Source: JAVBQU01 sp031548675 (GTDB lineage: Bacteria > Bacteroidota > Bacteroidia > Bacteroidales > P3). From it: a stretch of 8,204 nucleotides of DNA. Below the pieces are notes generated by a model that was not told where the DNA came from, searched no databases, and was given only the letters and a program-made list of their open reading frames with translations. Shown here piece by piece: positions 1 through 6,141 of the stretch. The position numbers were made by a program, and so were the translations under genes. Location: positions 1 through 8,204 of the forward strand of contig JAVBQU010000019.1 in assembly GCA_031548675.1 (NCBI GenBank), written 5' to 3'. How positions within the stretch are numbered: the first letter of the stretch is position 1; each line of letters starts with the position of its first letter.

Positions 1-19
1 AACTCTATTATTTAGGGTA

Positions 20-27
20 CAAAGGTA
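20..27 (-). promoter_or_regulatory. Candidate -7 promoter box for a leftward gene outside the window
   Basis: Read on the minus strand this is TACCTTTG, a full match to the Bacteroidota -7 consensus TAnnTTTG, followed by TAC as at the frr promoter. No good TTG lies 19-21 bases upstream, so the -33 half is weak. Transcription would start near position 15 and run off the left edge. The gene it would serve cannot be seen. Confidence 0.4.
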
Positions 28-156
28 CACAATTATTTCAGATTATTTGTTTTTTTGCTAAACTTCTATTTTTTAATGGCAATTCTTTACAAATAGCCCT
101 TATTTTCCTAGTGGTTTTCTTCGGAGAATTATGTATTAGATTAGGATAATAGATAC

Positions 157-184
157 AAAAAAGGCGAACCTAAGCCCGCCTTTT
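157..184 (-). terminator. Intrinsic terminator of the rplM-rpsI-rpsB-tsf operon
   Basis: On the minus strand an 8-bp stem (AAAAGGCG paired with CGCCTTTT) encloses a 10-base loop and runs into a T-run, about 20 bases after the tsf stop codon. This is a classical Rho-independent layout. The A-run on the other side gives it some symmetry, but no gene reaches it from the plus strand. Confidence 0.85.
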
Positions 185-205
185 CTACTTTATTATTATG
201 AATTT

Positions 206-1033
206 TTATGCTCCTAACATCATACGTTTGAAAACGGTAACTTTTAATTCTTTATCGTTTTCAGTAATATATTGAGATACTGATTTCTTTCCGTCTTTGA
301 TGAAATCTTGACTTAACAAAGTACTATCCTTGAAGAATTTATTCAATTTACCTTGTGCAATTTGCTCAACCATGTTTTCAGGTTTTCCTTCTTGACGAAT
401 CAAATCTCTGTAGATTTCTAATTCTTTTTCAATAAACTCAGCAGGAACACCTTCTTTATCAATAGCAACAGGAGCCATTGATGCTATTTGCATAGCAATA
501 TCTTTAGCAAGAGTTTCGCTGCAAACTTTATTGAATCCTACGATTGTAGCTAAACGATTTCCGTTGTGGATATATGCCATAGCATATTCACTTGTAAAAA
601 ATTCGTAGTGAGCCAAAGTAATTTTTTCACCAATTTTTCCAACTTGTTCTGCAATGGTAGTTTCCACTTTTACACCATTAAGTTCTAGGCTTAATAAGTC
701 CTCTAGGGAAGCTGGTTTTTTAGTAATTGCTAAATCTAAAATTGATTTTGCATAAGCAATAAAATCTTCATTTTTTGCTACGAAATCTGTTTCGCAATTC
801 AACATGATAATTGCTCCGAATTTTGCATCAGCAGAAACTTTAGAAACCACAACACCTTCGTTGGCATCTCGGTCAGCTCTTTTAGCAGCTAATTTTTGAC
901 CTTTTTTTCTCAAAAAGTCAATTGCTTTTTCAAAATCGCCTCCATTTTCAGCCAAAGCATTTTTGCAATCCATCATGCCGGCACCGGTCATTTGCCTTAG
1001 TTTATTAACATCAGCAGCTGTTATATTTGCCAT
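206..1033 (-). CDS. tsf: Translation elongation factor Ts (EF-Ts)
   Basis: EF-Ts is the cytosolic nucleotide exchange factor that releases GDP from EF-Tu during elongation. The 275-residue protein opens with the N-terminal UBA-like domain (about residues 3-55), including the family signature KLRQMTGAGMMDCKNAL. The conserved exchange motif CETDFVAKNEDF follows at residues 80-91, then the core and dimerisation regions. Length is close to the E. coli protein (283 aa), so it looks complete. ATG is preceded by an A/T-rich leader without a Shine-Dalgarno. It is the last gene of the operon, 33 bases after rpsB, and a terminator follows about 20 bases after its stop. The S2/EF-Ts pairing is nearly universal in bacteria. 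Confidence 0.97.
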   Translation of the reverse strand: MANITAADVNKLRQMTGAGMMDCKNALAENGGDFEKAIDFLRKKGQKLAAKRADRDANEGVVVSKVSADAKFGAIIMLNCETDFVAKNEDFIAYAKSILDLAITKKPASLEDLLSLELNGVKVETTIAEQVGKIGEKITLAHYEFFTSEYAMAYIHNGNRLATIVGFNKVCSETLAKDIAMQIASMAPVAIDKEGVPAEFIEKELEIYRDLIRQEGKPENMVEQIAQGKLNKFFKDSTLLSQDFIKDGKKSVSQYITENDKELKVTVFKRMMLGA

Positions 1034-1066
1034 GTAATCTATATCTTAAAATTTATTATTCAATAA

Positions 1067-1963
1067 TTATTTTTTTATAGGAGCTTTTTTCTTTACCGGA
1101 GCTTTTTTTGCGTCTGAATTTTCTTCGTCAGAAGATTCTCCTACTCTTTTTCTTATTCTTTTTCCGTCAGCAGATTTTGCTTCTTCTATTTCATCTTCTT
1201 CAATATCCAAAGTATCGTTATCGTCTACAATATCCTCGTCTCCTTCTTCGTCTTTTCTACGATCTTTGTCTAATTTGCGTTCGTTCAATCCTTCTTCGAT
1301 GGCATCTACCATAGCACCTACGATTAGGTTGATAGATTTTGATGCATCATCATTTGCAGGGATAGGGAAAGTAACTGTTTCTGGGTCACAATTGGTATCA
1401 ACAATAGCAAAAGTAGGAATATTCAAACGTTTTGCTTCTGCAACTGCAATGTGTTCTTTGTTTATATCAACAATGAAAAGAGCTGATGGCAAACGACCTA
1501 AATCTGATATACTGCCTAAGTTCTTTTCTAATTTTGCTTTTTCACGTCCGATTTGTAATCTTTCTCTTTTAGATATATTGGTAAAGTCTTTGTCATTTAT
1601 CAATTTGTCTAATGACGTCATTTTCTTTACCGATTTACGGATAGTAACAAAGTTGGTTAACATACCTCCGGGCCAACGCTCGGTAACGTAAGGCATACCT
1701 ACTCTTTTTACTTGTTCGGCTACAATTTCTTTAGCTTGTTTTTTAGTAGCTACAAAAAGAATTTTTCTGCCGGATTTTGCTATTTGTTTAATAGCTTCTG
1801 CTGCTTCATCCATTTTAGCAACAGTTTTGTATAAATCAATAATATGGATCCCGTTGCGTTCCATAAAAATGTATGGAGCCATTTTAGGATTCCATTTTCT
1901 TCTCAAGTGACCAAAGTGTGCACCTGAATCTAAAAGTTGTTCGAAGGTTACTTTTTTTGACAT
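1067..1963 (-). CDS. rpsB: 30S ribosomal protein S2 with acidic/basic C-terminal extension
   Basis: S2 binds late to the back of the 30S head-body junction and is needed for S1 recruitment where S1 is present. The canonical fold occupies about residues 1-226, with family motifs near the N-terminus (GAHFGHLRRKWNPKMAPYIF, residues 14-33), ERWPGGMLTNF (95-105) and a conserved PIPANDD block (200-206). Beyond it is a tail of about 70 residues not found in E. coli S2 (241 aa). Residues 236-263 are almost purely acidic; residues 264-298 turn basic and end in repeated APVKKK/APIKK units. The tail is probably disordered. The gene follows rpsI after a 111-base structured spacer and precedes tsf by 33 bases. 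I see no promoter directly in front, so it is likely read through from the rplM promoter. In E. coli S2 represses its own rpsB-tsf mRNA; similar control here is inference. Confidence 0.96.
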   Translation of the reverse strand: MSKKVTFEQLLDSGAHFGHLRRKWNPKMAPYIFMERNGIHIIDLYKTVAKMDEAAEAIKQIAKSGRKILFVATKKQAKEIVAEQVKRVGMPYVTERWPGGMLTNFVTIRKSVKKMTSLDKLINDKDFTNISKRERLQIGREKAKLEKNLGSISDLGRLPSALFIVDINKEHIAVAEAKRLNIPTFAIVDTNCDPETVTFPIPANDDASKSINLIVGAMVDAIEEGLNERKLDKDRRKDEEGDEDIVDDNDTLDIEEDEIEEAKSADGKRIRKRVGESSDEENSDAKKAPVKKKAPIKK

Positions 1964-1990
1964 GTTTTTATTTTTAAATTTGTTTACTTT

Positions 1991-2054
1991 CCTATACTAA
2001 AAGCAACTGCAAAGTAGTTCCATAAAGGAAGTCTTTGCAGTTTAGATACTAAAC
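1991..2054 (-). promoter_or_regulatory. Structured RNA element in the rpsI-rpsB spacer (candidate S2 leader)
   Basis: The spacer mRNA can form a hairpin with 10-bp perfect arms (AACTGCAAAG at 2005-2014 and CTTTGCAGTT at 2033-2042), a small internal loop (TAG opposite GT), then a 4-bp TTCC/GGAA stem closed by ATAAA. Just upstream in the transcript is a second hairpin, a 6-bp GTTTAG/CTAAAC stem with a 3-base loop (2040-2054), which shares bases 2040-2042 with the first. The octamer ATACTAAA occurs on the plus strand both at 1994-2001 and 2046-2053, so the CUAAA segment could pair with an upstream or a downstream UUUAG. There is no long U-run, so it is not a standard terminator. Control by S2 or an RNA processing site are both possible. 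Confidence 0.45.
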
Positions 2055-2074
2055 AATATTTTTGTATCCGGCTG

Positions 2075-2461
2075 TTAACGTTTGCTGAATTGGAATCTCT
2101 TACGAGCTTTCTTTTGACCGGGTTTCTTACGTTCTACCATACGTGGGTCACGACGAAGAAGTCCTTTTACTTTTAAAGCAGGTCTGTTTTCAGCATTATC
2201 GTTACACAAAGCTCTAGCAATAGCCATACGCAAAGCTTCTGCTTGTCCGGTAATACCACCGCCGGTAAGATTAGCTTTAATGTCCCAAGCTTCGGCTTGT
2301 CCTACAGTTTCGAAAGCTTGACGTACTATGTATTGCAATGGAGATGTCGGAAAATACTCTTTATAATCTCTATTATTAACTACAATATTGCCGGTTCCAC
2401 GACGCATATAGATACGGGCAACAGCGGTTTTTCTTCTTCCGATTGTGTTAATTACTTCCAT
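2075..2461 (-). CDS. rpsI: 30S ribosomal protein S9
   Basis: S9 sits in the 30S head, and its C-terminal tail reaches the P-site tRNA. The 128-residue protein is full length. It begins with the family start TIGRRKTAVARIY (residues 6-18), carries the central LTGGGITGQAEALRMAIARAL segment, and ends in the basic tail RDPRMVERKKPGQKKARKRFQFSKR region. Its last three residues, SKR, are the invariant terminus that contacts tRNA. Only 11 bases separate it from rplM upstream, and the L13-S9 pair is conserved across bacteria. A partial AAGGA stands just before the ATG, the nearest thing to a Shine-Dalgarno in this operon. Confidence 0.97.
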   Translation of the reverse strand: MEVINTIGRRKTAVARIYMRRGTGNIVVNNRDYKEYFPTSPLQYIVRQAFETVGQAEAWDIKANLTGGGITGQAEALRMAIARALCNDNAENRPALKVKGLLRRDPRMVERKKPGQKKARKRFQFSKR

Positions 2462-2472
2462 TCCTTAGTTTT

Positions 2473-2928
2473 TTATTTTAATGAGGTTAAACTTACTTGT
2501 TTGGGTTTTTGAGCTTCATGTTTATGTTCTGTTCCGGCATAAACATGTAATTTTCTGTAAAGCTCGCTGCCTAATTTGGTTTTAGGAAGCATGCCTTTTA
2601 CAGCGTGTTCGATAATAGCAATAGGTTTGCGTCTGAGCAATTCTCTCGGAGTTGCAAAACGTTGTCCTCCCGGATAACCAGTATGGCGGACATATTCTTT
2701 ATCTGTCATTTTTTTACCGGTCAAACGAACTTTATCTGCATTGATGATGATTACATGATCTCCGCAATCTACGTGAGGAGTGTAACATGGTTTATGTTTT
2801 CCTCTTAATACGGTCGCAACTTTAGATGCTAAGCGACCTACTACTTCGTTCTCTGCATCAATCAAAATCCAGTCGTGTTGAACGGTTTCTTTTTTAGCCG
2901 ATACTGTTCTGTAACTTAATGTGTTCAT
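2473..2928 (-). CDS. rplM: 50S ribosomal protein L13
   Basis: L13 is an early-assembly protein of the large subunit that binds 23S rRNA. With the start chosen here it has 151 residues, normal for the family, beginning MNTLSYRTVSAK, which matches the usual Bacteroidota N-terminus. Visible signatures are WILIDAENEVVGRLAS, the HVDCGDHVIIINADKV block, HTGYPGGQR, VKGMLPKTKLG and the final YAGTEHKHEAQKP. An open frame extends 17 codons further to 2979, but that ATG overlaps the -7 promoter box at 2977-2984 and would lie upstream of the transcript start, so I reject it. First gene of the operon; rpsI follows after 11 bases. Confidence 0.96.
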   Translation of the reverse strand: MNTLSYRTVSAKKETVQHDWILIDAENEVVGRLASKVATVLRGKHKPCYTPHVDCGDHVIIINADKVRLTGKKMTDKEYVRHTGYPGGQRFATPRELLRRKPIAIIEHAVKGMLPKTKLGSELYRKLHVYAGTEHKHEAQKPKQVSLTSLK

Positions 2929-2958
2929 TGATTCTATGTGTTTCTTTAATCGAAATTT

Positions 2959-2974
2959 AACCTTTGAAAAGGTT
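2959..2974 (-). promoter_or_regulatory. Hairpin at the probable 5' end of the rplM operon mRNA
   Basis: AACCTT and AAGGTT form a perfect 6-bp stem around a 4-base loop (TTCA on the transcribed sense). With the -7 box ending at 2977, transcription should begin near 2973, so the stem-loop would be at or almost at the first nucleotide of the mRNA, 30 bases before the rplM ATG. A role in mRNA stability or L13 feedback control is inference; chance is possible in such AT-rich sequence. Confidence 0.35.
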
Positions 2975-2976
2975 TG

Positions 2977-3008
2977 CAAAGTTAGATATTCTTTTTTGAA
3001 TGAGCAAA
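2977..3008 (-). promoter_or_regulatory. Promoter of the rplM-rpsI-rpsB-tsf operon
   Basis: On the minus strand TTTG (3008-3005), a 20-base spacer and TAACTTTG (2984-2977) match the Bacteroidota primary sigma consensus TTTG-N19-21-TAnnTTTG in every fixed position. The predicted start is near 2973, giving a leader of about 45 bases before the rplM ATG at 2928. This is the best-matching promoter in the window, as expected for a ribosomal protein operon. Confidence 0.85.
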
Positions 3009-3085
3009 CTTTTAGAAAAGATTTTTTAGCCTGTAAAATCCAATTGCTTAATATTTACTCCCAATCTAAAACAGAAATAGGGCTC

Positions 3086-3124
3086 AAAAAAGACCCCATC
3101 AATATCTAAGTTATATTGATGGGG
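3086..3124 (-). terminator. Intrinsic terminator of pepD
   Basis: A perfect 12-bp stem (CCCCATCAATAT with ATATTGATGGGG) around a 7-base loop is followed on the minus strand by TCTTTTTT. It begins about 24 bases after the pepD stop. It separates pepD from the ribosomal operon promoter downstream at 2977-3008. Confidence 0.92.
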
Positions 3125-3147
3125 ATGGTATTTTGAAAATTTTATTC

Positions 3148-4602
3148 CTATTTTACAGGTACATTTTTTAAAGTTTCAACCAGGAAATCCCAGAATTTTC
3201 CTACAGTACTAATCATTACTCTTTCATCGGGAGAGTGGGGAGAACGAATGGTAGGTCCAAAAGAAATCATATCCCAGTTAGGATAAACACCACCTAGCAA
3301 ACCACATTCCAAACCGGCATGTATGGCTTTTACTTCGGGTACTTTATTATACATTCTTTGATAGGTTTCTTGCATAGTTTTCAGAATCGGAGATTCCATA
3401 TTGGGTTTCCAACCCGGATAAGCTCCTGTAAATTCGCATTTAGCTCCGGCTAACTCCATAACACTGCCAATCATATTTGCCAAATCATCTTTAGCACTAT
3501 CTACCGAAGAACGCATTAAACAAGCCGCCATAATAGTGTTAGCATTAGATTTTACAATTGCTAAATTAGTTGATGTTTCAACCAATCCCGGCATAGAATC
3601 GCTCATGCGGATTACGCCGTTAGGACAGCCATAAATGGCATTAACCAAATTCTTTTGTGTTTTTATGTCAAATACAGTTGCGGGCATGGTGGTTGGTTCG
3701 CAGGTCATTTTGAAATCGGGTTCTACTGCCGATAATTCTTTAGCTACGATAGCACAAAGGCTATTGAGTTCGTCAACTATTTTTTGTTTGTTTTCATTAG
3801 GAATTACAACCACAGCAAACGCTTCGCGCGGAATAGCGTTACGTAAACTTCCTCCGTCGATAGAAGCTAAACGAATACCATAAGTTTCAATAGCTTTTAA
3901 ATAACGGAACATAATTTTATTAGAATTTCCTCTTCCCAAAATTATATCCATTCCTGAATGTCCGCCTTTCAATCCCACTACGCTGATTTTATAAGCGGTC
4001 GTATTCGCAGGAACTGTTTCGGGGGTATAAGTAAAGGTTGCAGTAGCGTCCATACCTCCGGCACAACCTACATATAATTCACCTTCGTCTTCCGAATCCA
4101 AATTCAGTAAAATGTCTCCTTTCAAAATGCCGGCTTTTAATCCGAAAGCACCCGTCATTCCGGTTTCCTCATCAATGGTAAAAAGTGCTTCAATGGGTCC
4201 GTGTACCAAAGTTTTTGACTCTAACACGCTCATCGCAGCTGCTACGCCGATTCCGTTGTCAGCTCCTAATGTAGTGCCATTAGCATATACCCATTCGCCT
4301 TTAATTACGGTTTCTATAGGGTCTTTTTCAAAATCATGAACCTTATCGCTGTTTTTTTGAGGAACCATATCTAAGTGTGCCTGCAGCACTATCCCTTTTC
4401 GCTGTTCCATGCCCGGTGTTGCCGGTTTACGGATAATAACATTGCCAACTTCATCTTTTATGCATTCCAAGTTATGCTCTTTAGCAAAGTTGATCATAAA
4501 TTCGATGATTTTCGCTTCCTTTTTTGAAGGACGCGGGATTTGGGTTAAGCTATGGAAATTTTTCCATACAGCTTTAGGCTCTAAATTTAAAATCTGGCTC
4601 AT
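3148..4602 (-). CDS. pepD: Cytosol non-specific dipeptidase (aminoacyl-histidine dipeptidase, M20 family)
   Basis: PepD hydrolyses dipeptides such as Xaa-His in the cytosol, recycling amino acids from peptide uptake and protein turnover. The 484-residue length is normal for the family. The two-metal site is intact by comparison with characterised PepD enzymes: H76 (AHLDMV), D115 (GADNG), E146 (DEETG), D169 (NLDSEDEG) and H456 (SPHSPDER) as metal ligands, with D78 and E145 as the catalytic pair. GLKGGHSG (residues 210-217) marks entry to the lid domain (about 208-395), which is inserted into the catalytic domain. HAGLECGLLGG (428-438) is also characteristic. No signal peptide is visible. It stands alone, with its own terminator and a candidate promoter about 115 bases upstream. 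The ATG has an A/T-rich leader and no Shine-Dalgarno. Confidence 0.96.
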   Translation of the reverse strand: MSQILNLEPKAVWKNFHSLTQIPRPSKKEAKIIEFMINFAKEHNLECIKDEVGNVIIRKPATPGMEQRKGIVLQAHLDMVPQKNSDKVHDFEKDPIETVIKGEWVYANGTTLGADNGIGVAAAMSVLESKTLVHGPIEALFTIDEETGMTGAFGLKAGILKGDILLNLDSEDEGELYVGCAGGMDATATFTYTPETVPANTTAYKISVVGLKGGHSGMDIILGRGNSNKIMFRYLKAIETYGIRLASIDGGSLRNAIPREAFAVVVIPNENKQKIVDELNSLCAIVAKELSAVEPDFKMTCEPTTMPATVFDIKTQKNLVNAIYGCPNGVIRMSDSMPGLVETSTNLAIVKSNANTIMAACLMRSSVDSAKDDLANMIGSVMELAGAKCEFTGAYPGWKPNMESPILKTMQETYQRMYNKVPEVKAIHAGLECGLLGGVYPNWDMISFGPTIRSPHSPDERVMISTVGKFWDFLVETLKNVPVK

Positions 4603-4713
4603 AATAATTTGTTTTTAATATATATAACGTATATCCTGTATTTTACATCTACATAAAAACATTCAAATAGATGATTAGTTTTAGAAAGTGGAAAATTTAT
4701 AATTTTAGATTCC

Positions 4714-4727
4714 ATCTTTGCAAAGAT
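4714..4727. repeat. 14-bp perfect palindrome in the divergent pepD/dehydrogenase promoter region
   Basis: ATCTTTGCAAAGAT reads the same on both strands. Its left-facing half forms the -7 box TATCTTTG (4728-4721) of the pepD promoter; its right-facing half gives CATCTTTG (4713-4720), one mismatch from a -7 box pointing toward the dehydrogenase gene. It could be an operator or simply back-to-back promoter boxes, since TTTGCA commonly follows the -7 box in this phylum. Confidence 0.5.
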
Positions 4728-4728
4728 A
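4721..4728 (-). promoter_or_regulatory. Candidate -7 promoter box of pepD
   Basis: Minus-strand TATCTTTG matches TAnnTTTG fully. No clear TTG is present 19-21 bases upstream. The implied leader of about 115 bases is long, but no other -7 match lies between here and the pepD ATG at 4602. Confidence 0.5.
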
Positions 4729-4819
4729 CAATTTATTGTTAATGAAAATATGAAATTTGTTTATTAATTTATAATCCTAAAATATATTCTAATAGCATAC
4801 TGAAATCATTAAAAAATTG

Positions 4820-4827
4820 TACTTTTG
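4820..4827 (+). promoter_or_regulatory. -7 promoter box of the YdfG-like dehydrogenase gene
   Basis: TACTTTTG matches TAnnTTTG fully and is followed by TGC. The -33 element is poor. The transcript should start near 4831, leaving about 20 bases before the ATG at 4854, much like the frr arrangement. Its position argues against the GTG at 4827 as a translation start. Confidence 0.6.
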
Positions 4828-4853
4828 TGCTTTATTCTTTTAAAAAACATATT

Positions 4854-5618
4854 ATGAATTCTCCTATTGCATGTATTACCGGAGCAACAGCAGGTATTGG
4901 TAAATCAACAGCTATAAAATTTGCAGAAAATAAATTTAATCTAATTATTACAGGTCGTCGCCGCGAACGTTTAGAAGCGTTGGCTAAAGAATTGGCGGAC
5001 AGTTATCAGATAAGTGTAATGCCTCTTTGTTTTGATGTACGTAACAGGGATGAAGTAGAGAAAGCATTGAATAACTTAGATCCAAAATGGAAAAGCATTG
5101 ATGTTTTAGTTAATAATGCAGGCTTGGCAGTCGGTTTGAATCCTATCCACGAGGGTGTATATGAGGATTGGGAACGGATGATAGATACAAATGTAAAAGG
5201 TTTGCTTTATGTAACGCGAACCATAAGCCCATGGATGGTTGCCCGTAAAAAAGGACATATTATTAATGTAGGCTCTATTGCAGGTAAAGAAGCTTATGCA
5301 AATGGAAATGTATATTGTGCTACCAAATTTGCAGTAGATGCACTTACTAAAACCATGCGTATAGATTTGGTAACTTCAAATATTAAGGTTTCTCAAATAG
5401 CTCCCGGAGCGATAGAAACAGAATTTTCATTGGTTCGTTTTAAAGGAGACCAAGAACGGGCAGATAATGTATATAAAGGATTTGAACCATTACACCCTGA
5501 TGACGTTGCAAATGTAATTTATTTTACAGCAAGTCTACCTCCGCATGTAAATATTAATGATTTGGTTATTATGCCTACTGCCCAAGCGAGCAGCACAGTG
5601 TTTCACAAAGTGCTGTAA
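4854..5618 (+). CDS. YdfG-like NADP-dependent short-chain dehydrogenase/reductase
   Basis: This is a classical SDR oxidoreductase of 254 residues. The cofactor motif TGATAGIG is at residues 9-16, with R35-R36 after the second strand favouring NADP(H). NNAG is at 87-90. The catalytic tetrad N113, S141, Y154 and K158 (YCATK) is complete, followed by APGAIETEF (183-191). The C-terminal block PPHVNINDLVIMPTAQAS closely resembles E. coli YdfG, which oxidises L-allo-threonine and serine and reduces malonic semialdehyde. The same substrate range here is inference. The frame stays open back to a GTG at 4827, but that codon overlaps the -7 box, so ATG 4854 is chosen. Transcribed alone, divergent from pepD, ending at a strong two-way terminator. 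Confidence 0.93.
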   Translation: MNSPIACITGATAGIGKSTAIKFAENKFNLIITGRRRERLEALAKELADSYQISVMPLCFDVRNRDEVEKALNNLDPKWKSIDVLVNNAGLAVGLNPIHEGVYEDWERMIDTNVKGLLYVTRTISPWMVARKKGHIINVGSIAGKEAYANGNVYCATKFAVDALTKTMRIDLVTSNIKVSQIAPGAIETEFSLVRFKGDQERADNVYKGFEPLHPDDVANVIYFTASLPPHVNINDLVIMPTAQASSTVFHKVL

Positions 5619-5624
5619 AAACAT

Positions 5625-5674
5625 AAAAATTTAGAGAGGTAGAGATTATATAATCTCTACCTCTCTAAATTTTT
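5625..5674. terminator. 50-bp perfect palindrome, bidirectional terminator between convergent genes
   Basis: The arms (25 bases each, centre between 5649 and 5650) are exactly complementary, giving a stem of about 23 bp with a TATA loop. The outer ends are A-run then T-run in either direction, so each transcript ends its hairpin in U residues. It lies 6 bases after the dehydrogenase stop (5618) and directly abuts the stop codon of the convergent gene at 5675. Both positions fit a shared Rho-independent terminator. Confidence 0.93.
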
Positions 5675-6106
5675 TTATATAATCACTCCCCAAGTAACTG
5701 AAATTAAATCGCGATCCTGAAAAAAGAAATCGATCATACTTTTTTCATACGAAATACGATTTTCCCCCCAAGTTTCCTGATCCTCTTCTAAATCAGTATA
5801 CCCATGTTTTTTCATCATTTCTATAATCTCTTTTTGATCGAATGTAAAGATTCTTTCGTCGAACAAAACAGCATCTTCATTTTCTATCTCAATACAAGAA
5901 AGTAAAAATTGGTCTGATTCTTCAAAATACAAAGCACAACCATAATTATCGTAAATCAATACGGTCGTGTTGCAATCCTCATCAAAATTCAAATTTTCTA
6001 TTTCATCGGGTTCTCCCCATAATTTAATAGCTTCATCAATAGAACATCCAAATTTTAATTCATCAAGTCCTTCGTTCAATTTGATATTAATCTTTTTCAT
6101 AAGCAT
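5675..6106 (-). CDS. Acidic protein of unknown function with two similar halves
   Basis: I do not recognise a named family. The 143-residue product is strongly acidic and has no signal peptide or membrane segment, so it is probably cytosolic. It appears to contain two related units: residues 20-74 and 87-139 each run helix (DEAIKLWGEP; QKEIIEMMKKHGY), acidic stretch, then two strands of the pattern Y-(D/E)...FE/FQ..D..L-S (YDNYGCALYFEESDQFLLS; YEKSMIDFFFQDRDLIS). The first unit, with its GCSIDEAIKLWGEPDEI opening, loosely recalls the helix-turn-strand layout of BamE/SmpA-like domains, but that is only a resemblance. A second ATG two codons in (6100) may be the true start. It follows the upstream dehydrogenase by 35 bases on the same strand with no terminator between, so co-transcription is likely. 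Confidence 0.82.
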   Translation of the reverse strand: MLMKKINIKLNEGLDELKFGCSIDEAIKLWGEPDEIENLNFDEDCNTTVLIYDNYGCALYFEESDQFLLSCIEIENEDAVLFDERIFTFDQKEIIEMMKKHGYTDLEEDQETWGENRISYEKSMIDFFFQDRDLISVTWGVII

Positions 6107-6141
6107 AAATTATTAATTTCAGGTTTCAAGATTTTTTTACT

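Noticed and set aside
115..128. Small plus-strand hairpin with a TTCG loop
   Set aside because: Only five weak pairs including a G-U, no T-run, and no plus-strand gene upstream.
1108..1691. Open frames on the plus strand across rpsB
   Set aside because: They lie opposite a well-supported S2 gene, have low-complexity Leu/Phe/Ser-rich translations created by the Lys/Glu-rich sense strand, and lack a promoter.
2005..2042. Rho-independent terminator between rpsI and rpsB
   Set aside because: The hairpin is followed by GC and only four Ts, not a continuous U-run, and rpsB-tsf has no promoter of its own that I can see.
2921..3109. A 62-codon plus-strand frame over the rplM promoter
   Set aside because: It overlaps the promoter and start of rplM antisense, resembles nothing known and has no promoter box.
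5675..6106. Immunity protein of a contact-dependent toxin
   Set aside because: Small acidic proteins often suggest this, but no toxin gene or secretion marker lies nearby and the neighbour is a metabolic enzyme.
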